This document shows, piece by piece, positions 1-4,497 of a DNA stretch of 5,386 bases; position 1 is the first letter of the stretch; the number at the start of each line of letters is the position of its first letter. The stretch is from JBKHHU01 sp046539045 (GTDB lineage Bacteria > Planctomycetota > Phycisphaerae > SM23-33): NCBI GenBank assembly GCA_046539045.1, contig JBKHHU010000215.1, positions 1 through 5,386 of the forward strand, in the 5' to 3' direction. The notes under the pieces were generated by a model. That model was not told the origin of the DNA and did no database searches. It saw only the letters and a list, made by a program, of their open reading frames with translations. The position numbers and the translations under genes were made by a program.

Positions 1-8
1 ATATATCG

Positions 9-365
9 ATGGCACGTATTGCTGGGATCAACATTCCCGTTCAGAAACATGTGGTGATTGCCCTGACCTCCATCTACGGGGTCGGGCCGACCCGCGCCAA
101 GGCGATCTGCGAGGCCACCGGCGTCGCACCGGATCGCAAGGTGCGCGATCTTTCGGAAGCAGAGGTCGAATCCCTGCGTACGGAAGTCGGCAAGTATGTG
201 GTCGAGGGTGACCTGCGCCGCGAAGTGTCCATGAACATCAAGCGCTTGATGGATCTGGGCTGCTATCGCGGTCTGCGTCACCGTCGCGGCCTGCCGCTGC
301 GTGGTCAGCGCACACGCACGAACGCACGGACTCGCAAGGGTCCGCGTCGCCTGGTCAAGCGCTAA
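9..365 (+). CDS. rpsM: 30S ribosomal protein S13
   Basis: This encodes a 118-residue protein, the same length as E. coli S13. It matches that protein closely from the first residues (MARIAGINIP) to the basic tail. S13 sits in the head of the 30S subunit, contacts 16S rRNA, and forms intersubunit bridges with the 50S subunit and contacts with P-site tRNA. Visible hallmarks are the helix-turn segment around residues 15-30 (IYGVGPTRA), the conserved block GDLRREVSMNIKRL (about 67-80), the block CYRGLRHRRGLPLRGQRT (85-102) and the Arg/Lys-rich C-terminus TNARTRKGPRR that reaches toward tRNA. Only eight bases precede the ATG, so the ribosome binding site and the leader that S4 binds in E. coli lie outside the window. 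It is the first visible gene of the alpha operon, 35 nt before rpsK. The identification is secure. Confidence 0.98.
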   Translation: MARIAGINIPVQKHVVIALTSIYGVGPTRAKAICEATGVAPDRKVRDLSEAEVESLRTEVGKYVVEGDLRREVSMNIKRLMDLGCYRGLRHRRGLPLRGQRTRTNARTRKGPRRLVKR

Positions 366-400
366 TCAGGCTTAATATTCTTTCGAGAGTAGGATTCTTA

Positions 401-790
401 ATGGCTAAAGCAAGTCAAGCTACCCGTAAAAAGGTAAAACGCGTCGTCACTGATGCGGTCGCGCATATCCATGCGTCATTCAACAACACGATCGTGACGA
501 TCACCGACCGTCAGGGGAATACCCTGAGTTGGGCGACGTCGGGCGGCTCCGGTTTCCGCGGTTCGCGGAAGTCCACGCCGTTCGCCGCCCAGGTTGCGGC
601 CGAGCGCGCCGGCGAGGCGGCCAAGGCGTACGGGGTGAAGAACGTCGACGTCGAAGTCAAGGGCCCCGGCCCGGGTCGCGAGTCGACCATCCGCGCACTG
701 AACGCGGTTGGCTTCAAGGTGGGTGTGATCACCGACGTCACCCCGATCCCGCACAATGGTTGCCGTCCGCCCAAAAAGCGTCGCGTTTGA
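401..790 (+). CDS. rpsK: 30S ribosomal protein S11
   Basis: This encodes a 129-residue protein, equal in length to E. coli S11. S11 lies on the 30S platform near the mRNA exit, with S6, S18 and S21, and binds 16S rRNA. Family signatures are plain: HIHASFNNTIVTITDRQGN (residues 22-40), GGSGFRGSRKSTPFAAQVAAE (48-68), VKGPGPGRESTIRAL (86-100) and the C-terminal ITDVTPIPHNGCRPPKKRRV. The Asn-Gly of PHNGC is the site where E. coli S11 is known to carry isoaspartate. The ATG at 401 is preceded by AGGA (391-394) at a 6-nt spacing. The start matches the family N-terminus MAKA. The gene follows rpsM by 35 nt and precedes rpsD by 28 nt, with no terminator-like hairpin in either gap. The identification is secure. 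Confidence 0.98.
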   Translation: MAKASQATRKKVKRVVTDAVAHIHASFNNTIVTITDRQGNTLSWATSGGSGFRGSRKSTPFAAQVAAERAGEAAKAYGVKNVDVEVKGPGPGRESTIRALNAVGFKVGVITDVTPIPHNGCRPPKKRRV

Positions 791-802
791 CGGTGCGTTT
801 GT

Positions 803-808
803 AAGGAG
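803..808 (+). promoter_or_regulatory. Ribosome binding site of rpsD
   Basis: AAGGAG at 10 nt before the ATG at 819 is the best Shine-Dalgarno match among the first four operon genes. It fixes the S4 start at MARYLGP, in agreement with the family N-terminus. Confidence 0.8.
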
Positions 809-818
809 TATTTGACTT

Positions 819-1442
819 ATGGCTCGTTATCTCGGTCCTACTTGTAAACTCGCTCGGCGCGAAGGCACGGATCTCTTCCTGAAATCCGGCGTCCGTGCCC
901 TTGAAGACAAGTGCCACCACGATCGCGCTCCTGGCCAGCACGGCTCCGGCCGTCGGCAGAAGGTTTCCGACTACGGTCTGCAGCTGCGCGAAAAGCAGAA
1001 ACTGCGGCGCACCTACGGTGTGCTCGAGCGCCAGTTCCGTAACTACTACAAGCGCGCCGCGCAGATGAAGGGTTCCACCGGCGAGAACCTCCTTCAGATC
1101 CTCGAGTGCCGCCTGGACAACGTTGCCTATCGCATGGGCTTCGGTGCCACGCGTGCCGAGGCGCGCCAGCTGGTTTCCCATCGCGGCGTGACCGTGAACG
1201 GTGAAGTCGTGAATATCCCCTCCTACCAGGTGTCTGCCGAGGACGTGGTTGCGATTCGCGAAAAGGCGAAGAAGCAGCAGCGCGTCAAAGATGCGCTGGA
1301 GCTCGCTTCCCAGCGGGAAGTGGTGCCGTGGGTCACGGTCGATTCCAGCAAGATGGAAGGCGTCTTCAAGGCGGTTCCGACTCGGGACGAACTGCCGGCG
1401 GACATCAACGAATCGCTCGTCGTCGAGCTGTATTCGAAGTAA
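819..1442 (+). CDS. rpsD: 30S ribosomal protein S4
   Basis: This encodes a 207-residue protein (E. coli S4 has 206). S4 is a primary binder of the 16S 5' domain that nucleates 30S assembly, and it contributes to decoding fidelity and mRNA unwinding. In E. coli it is also the translational repressor of the alpha operon. The N-terminal segment (1-45) carries REGTDLFLKSGVRALEDKC and APGQHG. The block DYGLQLREKQKLRR...GVLERQFRNYYK spans about 51-78. The S4 RNA-binding domain covers about 97-160, including CRLDNVAYRMGFGATRAEAR, and the usual C-terminus VVELYSK is present. Only Cys9 and Cys32 occur in the N-terminal region, so the four-Cys zinc site of 'C+' S4 proteins is absent. A good AAGGAG (803-808) lies 10 nt before the ATG. 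Three residues vary from E. coli at 43-47, in a loop after APGQHG. The identification is secure. Confidence 0.98.
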   Translation: MARYLGPTCKLARREGTDLFLKSGVRALEDKCHHDRAPGQHGSGRRQKVSDYGLQLREKQKLRRTYGVLERQFRNYYKRAAQMKGSTGENLLQILECRLDNVAYRMGFGATRAEARQLVSHRGVTVNGEVVNIPSYQVSAEDVVAIREKAKKQQRVKDALELASQREVVPWVTVDSSKMEGVFKAVPTRDELPADINESLVVELYSK

Positions 1443-1450
1443 CGGTTTTC

Positions 1451-1455
1451 GGGGG
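1451..1455 (+). promoter_or_regulatory. Weak ribosome binding site of rpoA
   Basis: GGGGG sits 6 nt before the rpoA ATG, within the 19-nt gap after the rpsD stop codon. It is a poor match to AGGAGG compared with the sites of rpsD and rplQ. This would suit translation of rpoA by ribosomes finishing rpsD, but coupling is inferred from the spacing only. Confidence 0.4.
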
Positions 1456-1461
1456 TACGTA

Positions 1462-2457
1462 ATGCAACTGGGTTCTACAGAGCTTCTCAAGCCGCGCCTG
1501 GTCGACGTGGAAACGATCGACGACACACATGCGCGCGTGGTGCTGGAGCCGTTGGAGCGGGGGTTCGGCTATACGCTGGGCAACGCGTTGCGGCGTATCC
1601 TGCTCTCGTCCATTCCCGGAGTTGCGGTCACCGAGGCGGAGATCGAAGGCACGCTGCACGAGTACAGCAGCCTCGAGGGTGTCCAGGAGGACGTGCTCGA
1701 GATCCTGCTCAACCTCAAGGGTCTGGCGATCACGATGCACGGTCGCGACGAAGCGGTGCTGAGCATCAAGAAGACCGGTCCCTGCACCGTGACTGCCGCG
1801 GACGTCAAGGCCGACCACTCGGTCGAGATCATGAACCCGGACCACGTCATCGCCACCCTGCGTGACGATGCCGAGCTCAACATGACCTTCAAGGTCGAGC
1901 GTGGAATGGGCTACGTGCCGGCCAGCGCGCGTCGCGAAGACGAGGAGACCACCGTCGGTCGCCTACTGGTCGACGCGTCCTTCTCGCCGCTACGCCGCGT
2001 GGCGTACTCGGTCGAGCGGGCACGTGTCGAGCAGCGTACCGACCTGGACTCCCTGGTGCTGGACATCGAGACCAATGGCTCGATCTCCGCCGAGGACGCC
2101 ATCCGCCAGGCGGCCGGCATCCTGGTCGACCAGCTGTCCGTGTTGGTCGACCTGAAGGCCGAGAAGGCCGAGCCGGTCGAAGAGCAGGCGCCGTCCGTCG
2201 ATCCGGTGCTGCTGCGCCCCGTGGACGACCTGGAACTGACGGTTCGCTCGGCGAACTGCCTGAAGGCCGAGAACATCTACTACATCGGCGATCTGATTCA
2301 GCGTACCGAGATGGAGCTGCTGAAGACGCCGAACCTGGGCAAGAAGTCCCTGACCGAAATCAAGGACGTTCTGGCCAAGCAGGGTCTTTCGCTGGGTCAG
2401 AAGCTGGAGAACTGGCCGCCGGCCGAGCTCCAGAATCTGAGCGAATCCAAGATTTGA
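1462..2457 (+). CDS. rpoA: DNA-directed RNA polymerase subunit alpha
   Basis: This encodes a 331-residue protein (E. coli has 329). Alpha dimerises to start core polymerase assembly, and its C-terminal domain contacts UP-element DNA and many activators. The N-terminal domain (about 1-230) contains LEPLERGFGYTLGNALRRILLSS (28-50), with Arg45 needed for assembly in E. coli, then LHEYSSLEGVQEDVLEILLNLK and the ERGMGYVPAS and RLLVDASFSP blocks. A charged Glu/Ala/Pro linker (EKAEPVEEQAPSVDP) leads into the C-terminal domain (about 253-331). There LTVRSANCLKAE carries Arg262, the counterpart of DNA-contacting Arg265 in E. coli, followed by TPNLGKKSLTEIKDVLAKQGLSLG and LENWPP. The reading frame is open upstream to 1249 inside rpsD. 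I place the start at 1462 because it yields the family N-terminus, MQ..STELLKPRLVD. The preceding GGGGG is a weak ribosome site, and the gap to rpsD is only 19 nt, so translational coupling is likely. Confidence 0.98.
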   Translation: MQLGSTELLKPRLVDVETIDDTHARVVLEPLERGFGYTLGNALRRILLSSIPGVAVTEAEIEGTLHEYSSLEGVQEDVLEILLNLKGLAITMHGRDEAVLSIKKTGPCTVTAADVKADHSVEIMNPDHVIATLRDDAELNMTFKVERGMGYVPASARREDEETTVGRLLVDASFSPLRRVAYSVERARVEQRTDLDSLVLDIETNGSISAEDAIRQAAGILVDQLSVLVDLKAEKAEPVEEQAPSVDPVLLRPVDDLELTVRSANCLKAENIYYIGDLIQRTEMELLKTPNLGKKSLTEIKDVLAKQGLSLGQKLENWPPAELQNLSESKI

Positions 2458-2481
2458 ACGAATTGATTTGGAGTAACTGAC

Positions 2482-2889
2482 ATGCGTCACCGTCAATCCG
2501 GTCGGCAATTGGGTCGGAACGCCTCCCAGCGCAAGGCGCTGATGCGTTCGCTCACCAATGCCCTGATCGAGCATGAAGTCATCAAGACCACCGTGCCGAA
2601 GGCGAAAGAGCTTCGTCGCGTGGCCGAGCCCCTGATCACCCTGGCCAAGGAAGACAGCGTCCACGCGCGCCGTCAGGCCTTCGCCAAGGTCGGCAACAAG
2701 GCAACCGTCGGCAAGCTGTTCTCGGACGTCGGCCCGCGTTTCAAGGAGCGCAACGGCGGTTACCTGCGCATTCTCAAGTGCGGCTACCGTGCCGGGGATG
2801 CCGCACCGATGGCCTACGTGGAACTGGTCGAGCGCGCGGCCGAGCCCGAGACGGCCGCAGCCGAGCCGGCAGAGCAGGCTGCCGAGTAA
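2482..2889 (+). CDS. rplQ: 50S ribosomal protein L17
   Basis: This encodes a 135-residue protein (E. coli L17 has 127). L17 is a large-subunit protein near the peptide exit tunnel on the solvent side. The family core is clear: MRHRQSGRQLGRNASQRKAL (1-20), LTNALIEHEVIKTTVPKAKELRR (24-46), AEPLITLAKED (48-58), ARRQAF (62-67), KLFSDVGPRFKERNGGYLRILK (78-99) and the closing AYVELVER (111-118). The last 17 residues form an Ala/Glu/Pro tail (AAEPETAAAEPAEQAAE) beyond the conserved core. Tails of variable length and low complexity are common in this family. TGGAG at 2469-2473 lies 8 nt before the ATG. The gene is last in the operon, 24 nt after rpoA, and is followed 35 nt later by a strong intrinsic terminator. 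The identification is secure. Confidence 0.98.
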   Translation: MRHRQSGRQLGRNASQRKALMRSLTNALIEHEVIKTTVPKAKELRRVAEPLITLAKEDSVHARRQAFAKVGNKATVGKLFSDVGPRFKERNGGYLRILKCGYRAGDAAPMAYVELVERAAEPETAAAEPAEQAAE

Positions 2890-2924
2890 GTGGCAATCGC
2901 GGGGCATGCGCTGCCCTGAATCGG

Positions 2925-2953
2925 AAAAGGCCCGCCGTTGTGCGGGCCTTTTT
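2925..2953. terminator. Intrinsic terminator after rplQ, probably bidirectional
   Basis: A perfect 7-bp GC stem, GGCCCGC (2929-2935) with GCGGGCC (2942-2948), encloses the 6-nt loop CGTTGT. It is followed on the plus strand by TTTTT (2949-2953). Four A residues at 2925-2928 precede the stem, so the minus strand reads a stem followed by TTTT. It can therefore end both the alpha operon and the convergent DUF302 gene, whose stop codon is 22 nt away. Confidence 0.93.
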
Positions 2954-2975
2954 GCTGTCGGTCGCCATCGGCGGG

Positions 2976-3368
2976 TCAGGTCGCGACCGTTTCGCGAATC
3001 ATCTGGTCCATGCTGGCCTCGACGTCGCGAGCGACACCGGCTAGTTTGTCGTCGGTAGCTAGCTGGGCCAGCAGTTCGGTCGGTCGGATCATCGATACCT
3101 GTGCCCGGCCATCCTGCTCGTAGACGGCGATGCGGCAGGGGAGGGCATTCGACAGGTCCAGGCGCCCGGCCAGTATTTCGGCGGCCTGCCGGGGGTTGCA
3201 CACCTCGAAGACCCGGCATTCGGGGGCAAAGTCGACGCCCTTCGAATTCAGCGTGGCGTGGATGTCATGTGTATGCAGCAGGCCGAAGCCGTTTGCCGCA
3301 ACGGCGTCGGTCAGGCGCTTGCAAGTGGTCTCAAAGTCGTGCGGGCTGGCGGTTTCGTCGATCATCAT
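2976..3368 (-). CDS. DUF302 family protein
   Basis: This encodes a 130-residue protein of the DUF302 family, small proteins whose biochemical role is not established. The recognised pattern is a Gly-Phe followed by a hydrophobic strand, GFGLLHTHDIHATLNSKGVDF (about 27-47), then the hallmark Cys-Asn-Pro in EVCNPRQAAEIL (55-66) and LPCRIAVYEQDG (76-87), followed by a strand of the VSMIRP type and a C-terminal helix ending RETVAT. Cysteines lie at 6, 51, 57 and 78; the last two are the conserved positions, and three histidines cluster at 32, 34 and 37. There is no signal peptide or membrane segment, so it is probably cytoplasmic. I chose the start at 3368 because GGAAAGG (minus strand, 3374-3380) lies 5 nt upstream. 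A second ATG directly follows at 3365 with 8-nt spacing and is equally possible. The open frame extends upstream to 3764 but without family character. The gene converges on rplQ and diverges from the Gln-rich gene. Confidence 0.88.
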   Translation of the reverse strand: MMIDETASPHDFETTCKRLTDAVAANGFGLLHTHDIHATLNSKGVDFAPECRVFEVCNPRQAAEILAGRLDLSNALPCRIAVYEQDGRAQVSMIRPTELLAQLATDDKLAGVARDVEASMDQMIRETVAT

Positions 3369-3373
3369 GGATG

Positions 3374-3380
3374 CCTTTCC
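3374..3380 (-). promoter_or_regulatory. Ribosome binding site of the DUF302 gene
   Basis: The minus strand reads GGAAAGG followed by CATCC and two consecutive ATG codons. Spacing is 5 nt to the first and 8 nt to the second. It supports starting translation here rather than at the far upstream in-frame ATG at 3764. Confidence 0.6.
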
Positions 3381-3402
3381 GTTCAGCTTGGGCGGACCGG
3401 GG

Positions 3403-3411
3403 ACTCTAGCA
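3403..3411 (-). promoter_or_regulatory. Candidate extended -10 promoter of the DUF302 gene
   Basis: The minus strand reads TGCTAGAGT, an extended -10 form (TGn followed by TAGAGT, four of six matches to TATAAT). It ends 34 nt before the ATG at 3368. I find no convincing -35 hexamer at 16-18 nt. The position suits a leader of about 28 nt. The call rests on motif likeness only. Confidence 0.3.
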
Positions 3412-3462
3412 GACAGGGCGGCCCGGTGAGGTCCATGACTCGCGGTTGCTTCCTTGGCGGCT

Positions 3463-3479
3463 CGGCCCCGACGGGGCCG
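3463..3479. repeat. Strong GC palindrome between the divergent promoters
   Basis: CGGCCCC (3463-3469) and GGGGCCG (3473-3479) are perfect inverted arms around a 3-nt spacer, GAC. No T-run follows on either strand, so it is not a standard intrinsic terminator. It lies between the two candidate -10 elements and could be an operator or a stalled hairpin. Chance in GC-rich DNA is also possible. Confidence 0.5.
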
Positions 3480-3482
3480 TGG

Positions 3483-3511
3483 TGGAATGGCCGTGCATGG
3501 TCTGCTAGTCT
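3483..3511 (+). promoter_or_regulatory. Candidate promoter for the Gln-rich protein gene
   Basis: TGGAAT (3483-3488) and TAGTCT (3506-3511), preceded by TGC (3503-3505 reads TGC), are separated by 17 nt. Each hexamer matches its sigma-70 consensus at only three of six positions. The TGn element is the better part. If used, it would give a leader of about 210 nt before the ATG at 3730. This is a weak call. Confidence 0.25.
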
Positions 3512-3538
3512 CGGGACCGTTTCCGTATCCGGGTGGAA

Positions 3539-3553
3539 GCGGTTCCCGATTCG
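3539..3553 (+). repeat. Direct repeat, copy 1 of 2
   Basis: GCGGTTCCCGATTCG recurs at 3588-3602 as GCGGTTCCCAGTTCG, with 13 of 15 positions identical and a start-to-start distance of 49 nt. It lies in the leader of the Gln-rich gene. It may be a protein-binding site pair or simple sequence drift. Confidence 0.4.
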
Positions 3554-3587
3554 GGCCGATGGCGGGGGCTTTCGGGGCTGCTTCGTT

Positions 3588-3602
3588 GCGGTTCCCAGTT
3601 CG
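3588..3602 (+). repeat. Direct repeat, copy 2 of 2
   Basis: This is the second copy, GCGGTTCCCAGTTCG. It differs from the copy at 3539-3553 only by GA being replaced by AG in the middle. Confidence 0.4.
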
Positions 3603-3615
3603 TTTACGCGATTGG

Positions 3616-3630
3616 TCCGGATCCTCCGGA
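3616..3630 (+). repeat. Small hairpin in the leader
   Basis: TCCGGA (3616-3621) and TCCGGA (3625-3630) flank TCC. As TCCGGA is its own reverse complement, the two copies are both a direct repeat and a 6-bp stem with a 3-nt loop. Confidence 0.35.
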
Positions 3631-3665
3631 ACTTTTCGTTCTCGGTGCGTGTCGCAAGAGTTCTC

Positions 3666-3697
3666 GGGGCTACGGTGCCCCACACCTTTCCGGTGTG
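3666..3697 (+). other. Tandem stem-loops just upstream of the Gln-rich gene
   Basis: Two back-to-back inverted repeats sit 33-64 nt before the ATG at 3730. GGGGC (3666-3670) pairs with GCCCC (3677-3681) around TACGGT. CACACC (3681-3686) pairs with GGTGTG (3692-3697) around TTTCC. They share base 3681, so one may shorten when the other forms. No T-run follows, so they are not terminators. They could protect or regulate the mRNA 5' region. The folding is inferred by eye only. Confidence 0.4.
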
Positions 3698-3717
3698 AAG
3701 CCGTCACATACGAACCT

Positions 3718-3722
3718 AGGAG
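3718..3722 (+). promoter_or_regulatory. Ribosome binding site of the Gln-rich protein gene
   Basis: AGGAG lies 7 nt before the ATG at 3730. An out-of-frame ATG at 3726 is only 3 nt from it and is too close. The site fixes the start so that the protein begins with a proper signal peptide, although the frame is open upstream as far as 3454. Confidence 0.75.
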
Positions 3723-3729
3723 TGAATGC

Positions 3730-4431
3730 ATGTCCAATTGGAACCAGAAGTTGCGCAAATCCATGTTGGCTGCCGGTGTCTGCGCTGCCCTCGGCTTCGG
3801 GGGTACTGCGCTGGCTCAGCAAGGCGGGCAGCAAGCTCCGCACGGGGGCGGTGCCCAAGGGCAGCAGCCGGCGCCTGAAGGTGGCGCTGCTCAAGGGCAG
3901 CAGCCGGCGCCTGAGGGCGGCGGTGCCCAGGGCCAGATGCCCGAAATGAGCGAGGAGCAGCGTGAGCTGATGGAAGAGATGCGTGCTGTCCAGCAGGAAC
4001 TGCAGCAGACGCAGGAGAAGCTGAGTGAGATGGAGCAGCAGGCCTACGAGAAGAAGCCGGAGCTCGGTGATCAGCGTGATGCGCTGCAGGACAAGATCGC
4101 CGAGAAGATGTCGGGCGATGGCTATGATGCCGAGAAGGAATTCGAGGAGATGAAGGCCACCATGTCCAAGTACCAGGATGGCGACCAGCAACCGTCCGAG
4201 TCCGAGGTGCAGGCCTTCCAGGAGAAGCAGCAGAAGTTCCAGCAGCGCCAGCAGCAGGCCTTCCAGGACGAGGACGTTCAACAGATGGCCGAGAAGCTGC
4301 GTACGGATGTTGAATCCGAGATGAAGCAGACCAACCCGGAAGCGGAACAGCTGTTCAACGAGATGGACGAGAAGTCCGCGGAGATGGAGAAGCTGCGCGA
4401 GAAGGCAATGCAGATGCAGCAAGGCGGCTAA
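3730..4431 (+). CDS. Exported Gln-rich acidic coiled-coil protein, function unknown
   Basis: This encodes a 233-residue protein that I do not recognise. Residues 1-29 form a Sec signal peptide: a basic start (KLRK at 7-10), a hydrophobic core (MLAAGVCAALGFGG) and a signal peptidase I site, ALA before Gln30. Cys18 lacks a proper lipobox context, so lipidation is unlikely. The predicted mature form has 204 residues and should be periplasmic or secreted. Residues 39-74 are three units of a 12-residue Gly/Ala/Gln/Pro repeat, the first two ending GQQPAPE. The rest is charged and helical. L80, M84, V87, L91, T94, L98, M101 and A105 keep a 4-3 heptad spacing, and Gln-rich segments lie near 161-179. 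By my count the mature part has 42 Gln, 44 Asp/Glu and 21 Lys/Arg, with no Cys or Trp. It is monocistronic, with its own ribosome site and a following terminator. A periplasmic scaffold, envelope or chaperone-like role is only a guess. Confidence 0.85.
   Translation: MSNWNQKLRKSMLAAGVCAALGFGGTALAQQGGQQAPHGGGAQGQQPAPEGGAAQGQQPAPEGGGAQGQMPEMSEEQRELMEEMRAVQQELQQTQEKLSEMEQQAYEKKPELGDQRDALQDKIAEKMSGDGYDAEKEFEEMKATMSKYQDGDQQPSESEVQAFQEKQQKFQQRQQQAFQDEDVQQMAEKLRTDVESEMKQTNPEAEQLFNEMDEKSAEMEKLREKAMQMQQGG
3844..3951 (+). repeat. 36-bp in-frame tandem repeat, about three units
   Basis: Units at 3844-3879, 3880-3915 and 3916-3951 each encode 12 residues. Units 1 and 2 share an unbroken 23-bp identity (3856-3878 and 3892-3914). 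Unit 3 diverges after GGGAQGQ to end MPEMS. The nucleotide identity suggests duplication within the gene, and the copy number may vary among strains. Confidence 0.85.
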
Positions 4432-4460
4432 TCGCCGCGCAAGCGGAACGGCCGATACGT

Positions 4461-4487
4461 AAAAACCGGGCGAAAGCCCGGTTTTTT
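4461..4487. terminator. Intrinsic terminator between the Gln-rich gene and uvrB, probably bidirectional
   Basis: CCGGGC (4466-4471) pairs with GCCCGG (4476-4481) around a GAAA tetraloop, followed by TTTTTT (4482-4487). Five A residues at 4461-4465 precede the stem, so the minus strand shows the same stem followed by TTTTT. It lies 29 nt after the plus-strand stop and 10 nt beyond the uvrB stop, so it can end both convergent genes. Confidence 0.93.
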
Positions 4488-4497
4488 GTTTCAGCCG

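Larger units (their letters stand above)
3369..3729. other. Divergent intergenic region with structured leader, no credible gene
   Basis: This is a 361-nt gap between two divergently read genes. Open frames cross it in several directions, but none has a ribosome site with a coherent protein sequence. It holds candidate extended -10 promoters facing each way (near 3403-3411 and 3504-3511), a GC palindrome (3463-3479), a 15-nt direct repeat (3539-3553 and 3588-3602) and small hairpins (3616-3630, 3666-3681, 3681-3697). It appears regulatory rather than coding. Confidence 0.6.

Noticed and set aside
1249..1461. Upstream extension of the rpoA frame into rpsD
   Set aside because: The frame is open, but the extra 71 residues are out-of-frame rpsD sequence and do not resemble alpha subunits. 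The family N-terminus begins at 1462.
738..1526. Long minus-strand open frame across rpsD
   Set aside because: It lies opposite a highly conserved ribosomal gene in GC-rich DNA, shows no recognisable domain and has no support for its start.
1990..3219. 409-residue minus-strand open frame across rpoA, rplQ and the terminator
   Set aside because: It passes through a terminator hairpin and two conserved genes on the other strand, and its sequence has no family features.
3454..3729. In-frame upstream extension of the Gln-rich gene
   Set aside because: Using it would bury the signal peptide inside the protein. A good ribosome site (AGGAG, 3718-3722) precedes the ATG at 3730.
3369..3764. Upstream extension of the DUF302 protein on the minus strand to an ATG at 3764
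   Set aside because: The added 132 residues are Pro/Arg-rich with no family likeness, and a clear ribosome site sits before 3368.
3670..4422. Leu-rich minus-strand open frame opposite the Gln-rich gene
   Set aside because: Its leucine runs are the reverse complement of Gln and Glu codons in the plus-strand gene, so it is a compositional shadow and not a membrane protein.
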